Part shown: positions 31,363 through 39,288 of the stretch, in pieces
Layout: every line of letters begins with the position of its first letter
How positions within the stretch are numbered: the first letter of the stretch is position 1
From: Actinoallomurus sp.
GTDB lineage: Bacteria; Actinomycetota; Actinomycetes; Streptosporangiales; Streptosporangiaceae
Assembly (NCBI GenBank): GCA_025964685.1
Contig: JAOPYG010000101.1
Coordinates: forward strand, 1-57,253
Direction: 5' to 3'
Length of the DNA: 57,253 nt
Program-made: the position numbers and the translations under genes
The notes under the pieces: generated by a model
The model's database searches: none
Told to the model about the DNA's origin: nothing
What the model saw: the letters and a program-made list of their open reading frames with translations, nothing else

Positions 31363-31458
31363 TGTGAGGTGTGCTGGTGGAATGACTGTGCATGAAGGGG
31401 CGCTTAGTGCCAAGGTAACGGGAATGTTTCGCCTGTCTTCGGGAGTGATGGTCGACGA

Positions 31459-33156
31459 ATGAGCACTCCCTACGATGAACGGCCGTGGCTTCGGTTCTAC
31501 GCCGAGGGCGTCCCGGCCAACGTCCAGGTGCCGGACGTGCCGCTGACGCACCTGCTTGACGCCTCGGCCGAGCGGTTTCCGCACCGCAAGGCACTGATGT
31601 TCTTCGGACGTTCGATGACGTACGCCAAGCTGCTCACCGCGGTCGACCGGTTCGCCGGCGCGCTGCGCCGTCTCGGCCTGCGCAAGGGCGAGCGGGTCGC
31701 GGTGATCCTGCCCAACTGTCCGCAGGAGGTCATCGCGTTCTACGCGATCCTGCGTGTGGGGGCCATCGTGGTGCCCACCAACCCGCTCTACACCGCCTCG
31801 GAGCTGCGCCATCAGCTCGCCGACTCCGGCGCCCGCGTCGTCGTCGTCTTCGACAAGGCGTACGAGACGCTGAGCGAGGCCATGCTCGGCACCGCCGTCG
31901 AGCACGTGGTCGTGACCTCGCTCACCGACTACCTGCCGTTCGTCAAACGCGAGCTGCTGAAGCTCCCCGTCGCCAAGGCGCGCAGGCTGATGGCGGAGCT
32001 GAGCACCGAGGTGCCCGAAACCGCGCGGGTCCTGTGGTTCGACGACCTCTTGCGGGACGGCCCGCACAACCCTCAGCAGACTCCCGTCGACCCCATCCGC
32101 GATATCGCCGTCCTGCAGTACACCGGCGGCACCACGGGCCGGCCCAAGGGCGCGATGCTCACCCACCGCAACCTGGTCGCCAACGCGCACCAGACCGTCG
32201 CGTGGGACCCGGGGATCCGGTACGGCCACGACGTGAACCTCGCGGTGGTGCCGCTATTCCACGTGTTCGGCCTGACGTTCTGCCTCACCTGCACGATGCT
32301 GATCGGCGGCATGGTCGTGCTGATCCCGAGGTTCGACCTCGACCTGGTGCTGGACGCGGTCCGCAAGCACAATCCGACGCTGTTCCCCGGCGTGCCCCCG
32401 ATCTACCAGCAGCTCGCCGCCGCGCCGGAGTCGAAGAAGGCCGGCGTCGGTGACATCCGCACCTGCGTCTCAGGCGCCATGAAGCTCGCCCGTACGACCG
32501 TCGAGGCGTTCAAGGCCGGCACCGGCGGGCAGCTCGTGCAGGGCTACGGCATGACCGAGTGCTCGCCCGTGATCATGTCCAACCCGCTCGACGGGAACGC
32601 CCGGCACATCTCGGTGGGCGCCCCGCTGCCCGGCACCGAGGCACGGATCGTGGACGAGCACGATCCGCGGCGCGTGCTGCCGATCGGCTACCCGGGAGAG
32701 CTGATCGTCCGAGGCCCGCAGGTCTTCGCCGGCTACTGGAACCAGCCGGCGGAGACGGCCGAGACCCTGTCCCGCGACGGCTGGTTCCGTACGGGTGACA
32801 TCGGGGTGATGAGCCCGGACGGGTTCTTCACGCTCATCGACCGCAAGCGCGACGTCGTGATCGTCGACGGCTTCAACGTCTATCCGTCCGAGATCGAGAA
32901 CGTCCTCACCGCCCACCCGGGCGTGGCCGAGGCCGCGGTCGTCGGGATCCCCGACTCCGCGCACGGCGAAGTCGTCACCGCGTACATCATCCCGCACGAG
33001 CCGGTACCCAGCGTGGACGAGCTCATGGCGTACGCCGCCCAGCATCTCGCCGACTACAAGGTGCCCGCGTTCATCGAGCTGCGCCCGACCCTGCCGCGCA
33101 ACATGCTGGGCAAGGTGCTGCGCCGTGTCCTGCGCGAGGAGAACGCGATGTCGTAG
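31459..33156 (+). CDS. Long-chain fatty acid-CoA ligase
   Basis: A 565-residue ANL-superfamily enzyme that activates a fatty acid through acyl-AMP to acyl-CoA. Core motifs: the P-loop YTGGTTGRPKGAMLTHRNL near 218-236, GYGMTECSPVIMSNPL near 363-378, the hinge GDIGVM with upstream GYWNQPAETAETL, and the C-terminal catalytic lysine in LPRNMLGKVLRRVLRE near residue 550. Length and motif spelling fit FadD-type long-chain ligases. GGGAGTGATGG lies upstream of the ATG. It is divergent from the DUF4192 gene and convergent with the DinG-like gene across a hairpin. Confidence 0.93.
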   Translation: MSTPYDERPWLRFYAEGVPANVQVPDVPLTHLLDASAERFPHRKALMFFGRSMTYAKLLTAVDRFAGALRRLGLRKGERVAVILPNCPQEVIAFYAILRVGAIVVPTNPLYTASELRHQLADSGARVVVVFDKAYETLSEAMLGTAVEHVVVTSLTDYLPFVKRELLKLPVAKARRLMAELSTEVPETARVLWFDDLLRDGPHNPQQTPVDPIRDIAVLQYTGGTTGRPKGAMLTHRNLVANAHQTVAWDPGIRYGHDVNLAVVPLFHVFGLTFCLTCTMLIGGMVVLIPRFDLDLVLDAVRKHNPTLFPGVPPIYQQLAAAPESKKAGVGDIRTCVSGAMKLARTTVEAFKAGTGGQLVQGYGMTECSPVIMSNPLDGNARHISVGAPLPGTEARIVDEHDPRRVLPIGYPGELIVRGPQVFAGYWNQPAETAETLSRDGWFRTGDIGVMSPDGFFTLIDRKRDVVIVDGFNVYPSEIENVLTAHPGVAEAAVVGIPDSAHGEVVTAYIIPHEPVPSVDELMAYAAQHLADYKVPAFIELRPTLPRNMLGKVLRRVLREENAMS

Positions 33157-33159
33157 GGC

Positions 33160-33198
33160 GTGTCTGACAGATCCGCCGAACGGGATCCGCCAGACACG
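33160..33198. terminator. Hairpin between acyl-CoA ligase and dinG
   Basis: GCGTGTCTG (33160-33168) pairs with CAGACACGC (33190-33198); inside, GATCC and GGATC form a second short stem. It lies between the convergent stops of the ligase and the helicase gene, and its left arm repeats the sequence found at 9849. Confidence 0.65.
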
Positions 33199-33200
33199 CG

Positions 33201-35258
33201 CTAGGCGTCGGTGTCCAGCCGGCGCAGGGCGGCCTTCACGGTCGCGGAGTCGTACGTCGTCCAGAACGGCGGCAGCGACGAGCGCAGGAAGGTGCCGTAC
33301 CGCGCGGTGGCCAGGCGTGGGTCCAGGATCGCGACGACGCCGCGGTCGGTCATGCTGCGCAGCAGCCGCCCCGCGCCCTGGGCGAGGAGCAGTGCGGCGT
33401 TCGTCGCGGCGACCGCCATGAAGCCGTTGCCGCCGCGCGCGGCGATGGCCCGCTGCCGCGCCGAGGACAGTGGGTCGTCCGGCCGGGGGAACGGGATGCG
33501 GTCGATCACGACGAGCCGCAGCGACGGGCCGGGCACGTCCACGCCCTGCCAGAGCGACAGAGTGCCGAACAGGCACGTGGCGTCGTCCTCGGCGAAGCGC
33601 TTGACGAGCTGTGACGTGGTGTCGTCGCCCTGGCAGAGCAGCGGCTGCTCGAGCCGGCCGCGCAGCTCCTCGGCGGCCTGCTTGGCCGCGCGCATCGAGG
33701 AGAACAATCCGAGGGTGCGCCCGCCGGCGGCGCCGATGAGCTCGCTCAGCTCCGTGAGGTACGCCTCCGGCAGGCCGTCGCGGCCGGGGGTGGGCAGCCC
33801 GCGGGCGATGTAGAGGATGCCGCTGCGCGCGTGGTCGAACGGCGAGCCGACGTCCAGGCCCGACCACCGGATCGGCTCCTTGCCGGCCTCTCCGGAATCA
33901 TCGGACTCACCCGAAGCCGCGGCGTCGAGCGGCGGCAGGCCCCACTGCCGGGCGAGCGGTTCGAACGACCCGCCGAGCGACAGCGTGGCCGAGGTCAGCA
34001 CGGTCGTACGGCGGCGGAACAGGCGTTCGCGCAGCAGCGCGCCGACGCCGAGGGGTGCGACCCGCAGGGCGGTGGGCCGCCGGGAGTCCTCCGCGAACGG
34101 CTTGTCCAGCCAGACCACGTCGTGCCGCGCGGCGATGTCGCCCGCGAACGACTCCAGGAAGCGCACGGCGGTGTCGTGGATCTCCTCCAGCGAGGTGAGC
34201 GCGGCCCGCCCGGCGCCGAGGCGTTCGGCGTCGTCGTCGGCGCCCTTGAGCGTGGAGCGCAGGGCGGTGGCGCACGCGGAGGCGGCGTCGCGGATCGCCG
34301 CGAGCGAGATGCCGATCGCTTCCGGAAGCACGTCCATCCGGCCGGGGCGCAGCTCGCTGAGCATCGGCTGCAGCGCCTCCCCGGCCTCCTTGAGCCGGTC
34401 GGCGAGGTCGTCCTCGATGAGCCGCCCGCAGCGGCGCGCAGTGATCTCCACGGCCTGGGCGGACAGCTCCGCGGTGGCCACCGACGTGACACGGTCGACG
34501 AGCTCGTGTGCCTCGTCGACGATGACGACGTCGTGTTCGGGCAGGACCTGGAAGTCCTCCAGCGCGTCGATCGCGAGCAGCGCGTGGTTGGTGACGACCA
34601 CGTCGGCGTCGCCGGCCTGGTCGCGGGCGCGCTCGGCGAAGCATTCCGTGCCGAACGGGCAGCGGGCCGCGCCGAGACATTCGCGTGCGGTCACCGACAC
34701 CTGCCGCCACGCGTGCTCATTGACGCCCGGCACGAGCTCGTCGCGGTCGCCGGTGTCGGTGGTCTCGGCCCACTCGTGGATGCGCTGCACCTGCCGCCCG
34801 GCGGCCGAGACGGCCTGCGGGTCGAACAGGAGGTCGTCGGGATCCTCGGGCGCGTCGACCTGCAGCCGGTGCCGGCACAGGTAGTTGCGGCGACCCTTGA
34901 GGATGGCGAACACCGGCTCGCGGCCGAGCAGGTCCTTCAGCGCCCCGGCGAGCCGGGGTAGGTCGCGGTCGATGAGCTGGCGTTGCAGCGCGATCGTCGC
35001 GGTCGAGACGACGACGCAGGCGTCCTTTTCGACCGCGTGCCGTACGGCCGGGACGAGGTAGGCGAGGGACTTGCCGGTGCCGGTGCCGGCCTGGACGGCG
35101 AGGTGCTCCCCGGAGTCGACCGAGTGCGCCACCGCCTCGGCCATCTTCACCTGTCCGGGGCGTTCGGCGCCGCCGACCCCGGCGACCGCTGCGGCCAGAA
35201 GCGCGGAGACGTCGGGTAGGTCGGTCTTGTCGGCGGAGTCGAGGAGGTCGTCGGGCAC
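33201..35258 (-). CDS. DinG/XPD-like ATP-dependent DNA helicase
   Basis: A 685-residue superfamily 2 5'-3' helicase of the DinG group. Walker A is VQAGTGTGKSLAYLVP at about 54-69, the Fe-S cluster cysteines are CRHRL and CLGAARCPFGTEC at about 129-185, and the DEAH box is VVIVDEAHELVD near 242-253. Motif V/VI regions FGTLSLWQGVDVPG and AQGAGRLLRS close the second RecA-like domain. It probably unwinds R-loops, D-loops or G-quadruplexes in DNA repair. No SOS box was noticed in front of it. The start has family-typical spacing to the motifs. It is followed downstream by a convergent acyl-CoA ligase gene. Confidence 0.92.
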   Translation of the reverse strand: MPDDLLDSADKTDLPDVSALLAAAVAGVGGAERPGQVKMAEAVAHSVDSGEHLAVQAGTGTGKSLAYLVPAVRHAVEKDACVVVSTATIALQRQLIDRDLPRLAGALKDLLGREPVFAILKGRRNYLCRHRLQVDAPEDPDDLLFDPQAVSAAGRQVQRIHEWAETTDTGDRDELVPGVNEHAWRQVSVTARECLGAARCPFGTECFAERARDQAGDADVVVTNHALLAIDALEDFQVLPEHDVVIVDEAHELVDRVTSVATAELSAQAVEITARRCGRLIEDDLADRLKEAGEALQPMLSELRPGRMDVLPEAIGISLAAIRDAASACATALRSTLKGADDDAERLGAGRAALTSLEEIHDTAVRFLESFAGDIAARHDVVWLDKPFAEDSRRPTALRVAPLGVGALLRERLFRRRTTVLTSATLSLGGSFEPLARQWGLPPLDAAASGESDDSGEAGKEPIRWSGLDVGSPFDHARSGILYIARGLPTPGRDGLPEAYLTELSELIGAAGGRTLGLFSSMRAAKQAAEELRGRLEQPLLCQGDDTTSQLVKRFAEDDATCLFGTLSLWQGVDVPGPSLRLVVIDRIPFPRPDDPLSSARQRAIAARGGNGFMAVAATNAALLLAQGAGRLLRSMTDRGVVAILDPRLATARYGTFLRSSLPPFWTTYDSATVKAALRRLDTDA

Positions 35259-35316
35259 AGAGAAACGCTACCGGTGACGGCGCACCTTCGACGCCCGCTT
35301 CACCACCGCGCGCCGG

Positions 35317-35664
35317 TCAGAGGCCGGCCCCGCCCTGCTTGCGGCGGCGTTCGTTGTAGTCGCGCATCCGCTGCGGATAGCCGGTGATCTGCACGTCGTA
35401 CACCGGCAGCCGCAGGTCGCGGGCGACCTTCTGGATGACCTGCGGAGACCCCACGCGGCGGCGGGTCCACTCGCCGTCGGCGGCGACCGCCATCGCGGTC
35501 GTGTCGGTGGCGAACGTCTCGGGTTCGACGTAGAACTCCACGCCCGCACGGCTGCGGGCGAAACCGATCAGTGACTCGATGTCGGCGTCGGTCGCCTGAC
35601 GGTCGAGGGTGGCCACCTTGTCGCCTCGTCGGCGGCGGATGCCGAAGCGATCGCCCCACTTCAT
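35317..35664 (-). CDS. Conserved actinobacterial small protein
   Basis: A 115-residue soluble protein: basic N-terminus (KWGDRFGIRRRRGDK), a central strand-helix part with RSRAGVEFYVEPETFATDTTAMAVA, and a basic C-terminal tail (QRMRDYNERRRKQGG). The ...GVEFYVEPETF... and WTRRRVGSP core is, as I recall, a conserved hypothetical family of actinomycetes lying next to DinG-type genes. GAGGAGG precedes the ATG at ideal spacing. It lies 58 bp upstream of the helicase's start... on the same strand the helicase gene comes first, so it is the second gene of a possible two-gene unit's neighbourhood rather than clearly co-transcribed. Function unknown. Confidence 0.72.
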   Translation of the reverse strand: MKWGDRFGIRRRRGDKVATLDRQATDADIESLIGFARSRAGVEFYVEPETFATDTTAMAVAADGEWTRRRVGSPQVIQKVARDLRLPVYDVQITGYPQRMRDYNERRRKQGGAGL

Positions 35665-35822
35665 CGAAGGTCCTCCTCCAGAACCTCGCGGTGCCCCCGC
35701 CCCGTTGTCAATTACGTCTTCAACGTCGGGGTCACCGCTCCAGGTTCCCCACGGAGGTCACAGTGAAATGTCGGCTGTGCGGCAACCAGCGCCGAAAACC
35801 GCTAGTTCGGATTAATGTGACC

Positions 35823-35828
35823 TATGAT
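35823..35828 (+). promoter_or_regulatory. -10 like hexamer before polysaccharide deacetylase
   Basis: TATGAT in an AT-rich pocket (35800-35855) 28 bp before the chosen ATG. No convincing -35 is seen at 17 bp, so this is tentative; it supports the short start at 35856 over the upstream GTG at 35763. Confidence 0.35.
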
Positions 35829-35855
35829 CTGACCGAGGTAATTACAGGGGCCGTT

Positions 35856-36692
35856 ATGCGGTTTGTCATTCCGGCGGGCCGTACGCGCCTGATCGCCGCC
35901 GCGGTCGCCGGGGTTCTCGTCCTCGGCTGGCTCAGCGCCCTGGCGCCGACCGGCACAGGCCCACGGCAGGTGTCCGCCGCGATGAGCGCCCCGCCACCGA
36001 GCGCGCCGCAGGGCGCGGGACACCCGGTCCGCAAAAGGCGCCCGCTGTGGCCCGACGGTCCCAAGAAGGCTCCGGCGGTCGACTGCCGGGCGGTGAAGTG
36101 CGTGGCGCTGACCTTCGACGACGGCCCGGGTCCGTACACGAGGACGCTGCTCGACACGCTCGCCGCCCAGCACGCCAAAGTGACGTTCTTCCTCATCGGC
36201 GGCAACATCCGGGGCAGGGAGGCCGTCGTCCGCCGTGAGCTCGCCGACGGCCATGCCATCGGCGACCACACCTGGAGCCATCCCGACCTGAGCAGGCTGC
36301 CCGAGCGCGCGGTCCGCTCGCAGCTCACCCGCACGCTCACCGAGATCTCGCGGGTGACCGGTGGCCCGACCCGTCTCATGCGCCCGCCGTACGGCGCCAC
36401 CGACCGGCACGTCGGCGCGGTCGCGCGCCGTCTGAAGCTGACGCAGATCGTGTGGAGCGTCGATACGAACGACTGGCTCGACCGGAACTCGGCGATCGTC
36501 GCTCATCGGGCCATCTCCCGTGCGCACCGCGGCGACATCATCTTGATGCACGACATCCACCCGACCACCGTGAAGGCGGTGCCGAAGATCCTCCGCGGCC
36601 TCCGCAAGCGCGGCTTCACCTTCGTCACCGTGCCCCAGTTGCTCGCGGCGCATCCCCTGAAACCCGGCAAGGTCTACTTCGACGGGGGGTGA
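35856..36692 (+). CDS. Secreted NodB-type polysaccharide deacetylase
   Basis: A 278-residue exported carbohydrate esterase family 4 enzyme. A signal/anchor helix lies at about 9-27 (LIAAAVAGVLVLGWLSALA), followed by a Pro-rich linker. The NodB domain has motif 1 LTFDDGPGPYT with the catalytic and metal Asp, motif 2 HTWSHPDL with two metal His, motif 3 RPPYGA, motif 4 VDTNDW and motif 5 ILMHDIH, all intact, so it is probably an active peptidoglycan or chitin-oligomer N-deacetylase. An in-frame GTG at 35763 with GGAGG before it would add 31 residues including a CRLC pair; this is less likely for an exported protein but not excluded. Confidence 0.88.
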   Translation: MRFVIPAGRTRLIAAAVAGVLVLGWLSALAPTGTGPRQVSAAMSAPPPSAPQGAGHPVRKRRPLWPDGPKKAPAVDCRAVKCVALTFDDGPGPYTRTLLDTLAAQHAKVTFFLIGGNIRGREAVVRRELADGHAIGDHTWSHPDLSRLPERAVRSQLTRTLTEISRVTGGPTRLMRPPYGATDRHVGAVARRLKLTQIVWSVDTNDWLDRNSAIVAHRAISRAHRGDIILMHDIHPTTVKAVPKILRGLRKRGFTFVTVPQLLAAHPLKPGKVYFDGG

Positions 36693-36755
36693 GCCAGGGT
36701 CGCGCCAGGGTTTTCCCCGATGGTCACGGGACGGCGTGGGACGCACGATCAGGAC

Positions 36756-37277
36756 ATGACCATTCCTGCACCCTCACCGGGGGCCCTGCGCGTCTCCCAC
36801 GCCGAACGCGAACCCATCGTCGAGCGGCTCCAGCAGGCGTACGCCGAGGGCCGGCTCGACAAGCCCGAGCTGGATCTGCGGCTGCATCTCGCGATGACCG
36901 CCAAGACCCGCGCCGACCTCGACGCGGTCCTGTCCGACCTGGACCCAGTGCCGCGGGCGGCCGCGCCGCAGGTCATAGCGGACCCGACGGCCGAACAGCG
37001 CCTGCTCGCCGCGCTCGCGCACACGCTCGGCATCGTGACGCTGTTCGTCGGGCCGCTCGTCATGATGTGCACGCGCGCCAGGCGGTCGCCGTACGTACGC
37101 CAGCACATCGCGTCGGCGCTGAACTTCCAGCTCACCCTGCTGATCCTCACGATCGTGACGCTCGGCGTCGGTGCGATCGCCTACGCCGTCGCCTGGGCGG
37201 TCGCCGGAGTCGCCGCGCTTCTCGCGCTGACCGGCACGCCGTTCCGCTACCCGTTCACGCTCCGGCTGGTGCGCTGA
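36756..37277 (+). CDS. DUF1707 plus DUF4870-like membrane protein
   Basis: A 173-residue protein. Residues about 10-62 form a DUF1707 domain (LRVSHAEREPIVERLQQAYAEGRL, then DLRLHLAMTAKTRADLDAVLSDL), a short module common in actinobacteria. The C-terminal half has DUF4870-type hydrophobic segments (HTLGIVTLFVGPLVMM, then LTLLILTIVTLGVGAIAYAVAW and a third helix) around the SPYVRQHIASALNFQ motif typical of that family. Function unknown; probably inner-membrane. The ATG at 36756 directly precedes the DUF1707 start. Its last 31 bases overlap the end of the frameshifted minus-strand gene. Confidence 0.83.
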   Translation: MTIPAPSPGALRVSHAEREPIVERLQQAYAEGRLDKPELDLRLHLAMTAKTRADLDAVLSDLDPVPRAAAPQVIADPTAEQRLLAALAHTLGIVTLFVGPLVMMCTRARRSPYVRQHIASALNFQLTLLILTIVTLGVGAIAYAVAWAVAGVAALLALTGTPFRYPFTLRLVR

Positions 37278-37836
37278 GCGGGCGCGGGATGGTCGGGCTC
37301 GAGGGCGGGCAGCCCGTCGAGGCTCTCGGCGTTGCGCTGGACGCGTGGCACCCACTCGTCGGGGGAACGGCGCCCGTGCTGGTCGTCGAGGAGGCCGCGC
37401 TCACCGGCGAGCTCCATGTACGGGACGGAATAACCGCAGGAGTCGCCGACCCGCCGCACGTCGACGACCACCATCGCCCGGGTGCCCGCGTGACCGGCGC
37501 CGAAGCGGCCGATGACGTGCTCCCACTCGGCGTCGCCGGCCGGACGACGCGTCCCGTGCCGTACAGGCGCAGGATCTTCGGCTGGCGGTCGCAGGAGCAG
37601 AACATGATCGTGATGCGACCGTTGTCACGCAGGTGAGCGATGGTCTCCGCGCCGCTGCCGTACAGGCCGAGGTAGGCCACGGTCCGCTCGTCGAGGACGG
37701 CGAAGGTGTCCTGGTAGCCCTTCGGTGAGACGTTGACGTGACCGCCGGAGCTCGGTGCGGTCGCCACGAAGAACATGGGCTGCGCTTCAATGAACGCCCG
37801 CAACCGTTCGTCGATGCATTCGTACAGTTTTGCCAC
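37247..37836 (-). pseudogene. PNPOx-fold FMN-binding protein with frameshift
   Basis: A gene of the pyridoxamine 5'-phosphate oxidase-like superfamily (flavin/F420-binding split barrel). Frame 1 runs from MAKLYECIDERLRAFIEAQ through FVATAPSSGGHVNVSPKGY and LRLYGTGRVVRP. Past about 37540 that frame becomes Ser/Thr/Pro nonsense, while the family-like continuation (GDAEWEHVIGRFGAGHAG, VVVDVRRVGDSCGYSVPYM, LDGLPALE) lies in the next frame and stops at 37247. One base is missing near 37536-37542 in a CCGGCCGG run. It is either a recent null mutation or a sequencing error in a GC run. Confidence 0.75.
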
Positions 37837-37921
37837 TGCGACACCCCTAAGAGCGAGGACAACTCGAACAGTAGACGCGGCCGGTCTGTAAGCCTCGGGC
37901 GAGGGATGAGACGATCGTCCG

Positions 37922-39286
37922 GTGATCGGTCACCGTGAGGCAACGGAAAAACTGCTGGAGTCCTACCGCTCCATCCCCGAAGGGGCGCCGGTACGCCTGG
38001 CGAAGCGAACCTCGAACCTCTTCCGCTTCCGCGACGACGCGGGCGCGCCCGGTCTGGACGTGAGCGGGTTCGACCAGGTCCTGAGCGTCGACCCCGTCAA
38101 GCGCACCGCCGACGTTCAGGGCATGACGACCTACGAGGCCCTGGTCGACGCGACGCTCCCGCACGGGCTCATGCCACTGGTCGTGCCACAGCTCAAGACG
38201 ATCACTCTGGGCGGCGCGGTCACCGGGCTCGGCATCGAGTCCTCCTCGTTCCACCACGGCCTGCCGCACGAGTCCGTCCTCGAGATGGAGATCATCACGG
38301 GCGGCGGGGAGATCGTGACGGCGACGCCGGACAACGAGCACCGTGACCTGTTCTACGGCTTCCCCAACTCCTACGGGACGCTCGGCTACGCGCTCCGCCT
38401 CAAGATCAAGTTGCAGCCGGTGAAGCCGTTCGTCGAGCTGCGGCACGTGCGCTTCTCCTCCGCGGAGGAGTGCGCCGAGGCGATCGACAAGCTGGCTCCC
38501 GACGCCGACTTCATCGACGGCACCGTGTTCGGCGCCGACGAGCTGTACCTGACGCTCGGCACGTTCGCCGAAACGGCCAAGCACGTCTCCGACTACACCG
38601 GGCAGAACATCTACTACCGGTCCATCCAGGACCGGAACATCACTCCCCGCTGGGTCGGCCCGGACACCGAGCCCACCGACGTGCTCACCATCCACTCGTA
38701 CCTGTGGCGCTGGGACACCGACTGGTTCTGGTGCTCGCGGGCCTTCGGTGTGCAGAACCCGCTCGTACGCCGGGTGTGGCCCGCGGCCAAGAAGCGCTCC
38801 GACGTCTACCGCCGCCTCGTCGCCCTCGACAAGCGCGCGCAGTTCTCCGCCCGGCTGGACCGCTGGCTCGGTCGGCCGCACCGCGAGGACGTCATCCAGG
38901 ACGTCGAGGTGCCGGTGGAGCGGCTGCCCGAGTTCCTGGACTTCTTCCGGCGTGAGATCGGCATGAGCCCGGTGTGGCTCTGCCCGCTGCGGGCACAGGA
39001 CAAGTGGCCGCTGTATCCGCTGGAGCCCGGCCGCACCTACGTCAACGTGGGGTTCTGGGGGACGGTGCCGATCCCGCCCGGCCGCCTGCCCGAACACCAC
39101 AACCGCCTCATCGAGCGCGAGGTCGCCCGCCTCGAGGGGCACAAGTCGCTGTACTCCACGGCGTACTACACCCGCGATGACTTCTGGCGACACTACGACG
39201 GGGCCACCTATCGGCGGCTGAAGGAGGAGTACGACCCCGGCGGGCGGTTGCTGGATCTCTACGACAAAACGGTACGAGGCAGGTGA
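37922..39286 (+). CDS. FAD oxidoreductase for 10-methyl fatty acids (TmsA/BfaA-like)
   Basis: A 454-residue flavoprotein with a PCMH-type FAD-binding domain (about 35-190): VRLAKRTSNLFRF, DVQGMTTYEALVDATLPHGL, then TITLGGAVTGLGIESSS, the FAD pyrophosphate loop. A long substrate domain with Trp-rich segments follows. It resembles Rv0449c and the TmsA/BfaA proteins that reduce the methylene group left on a phospholipid acyl chain by the partner methyltransferase, giving 10-methylstearic (tuberculostearic) acid. The very close coupling to the next gene, a CFA-type methyltransferase, supports this. The GTG start lies inside a small palindrome (GGTGA-TCGG-TCACC), which could affect initiation. The reaction assignment is inferred from family and pairing. 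Confidence 0.85.
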   Translation: MIGHREATEKLLESYRSIPEGAPVRLAKRTSNLFRFRDDAGAPGLDVSGFDQVLSVDPVKRTADVQGMTTYEALVDATLPHGLMPLVVPQLKTITLGGAVTGLGIESSSFHHGLPHESVLEMEIITGGGEIVTATPDNEHRDLFYGFPNSYGTLGYALRLKIKLQPVKPFVELRHVRFSSAEECAEAIDKLAPDADFIDGTVFGADELYLTLGTFAETAKHVSDYTGQNIYYRSIQDRNITPRWVGPDTEPTDVLTIHSYLWRWDTDWFWCSRAFGVQNPLVRRVWPAAKKRSDVYRRLVALDKRAQFSARLDRWLGRPHREDVIQDVEVPVERLPEFLDFFRREIGMSPVWLCPLRAQDKWPLYPLEPGRTYVNVGFWGTVPIPPGRLPEHHNRLIEREVARLEGHKSLYSTAYYTRDDFWRHYDGATYRRLKEEYDPGGRLLDLYDKTVRGR

Positions 39287-39288
39287 TC

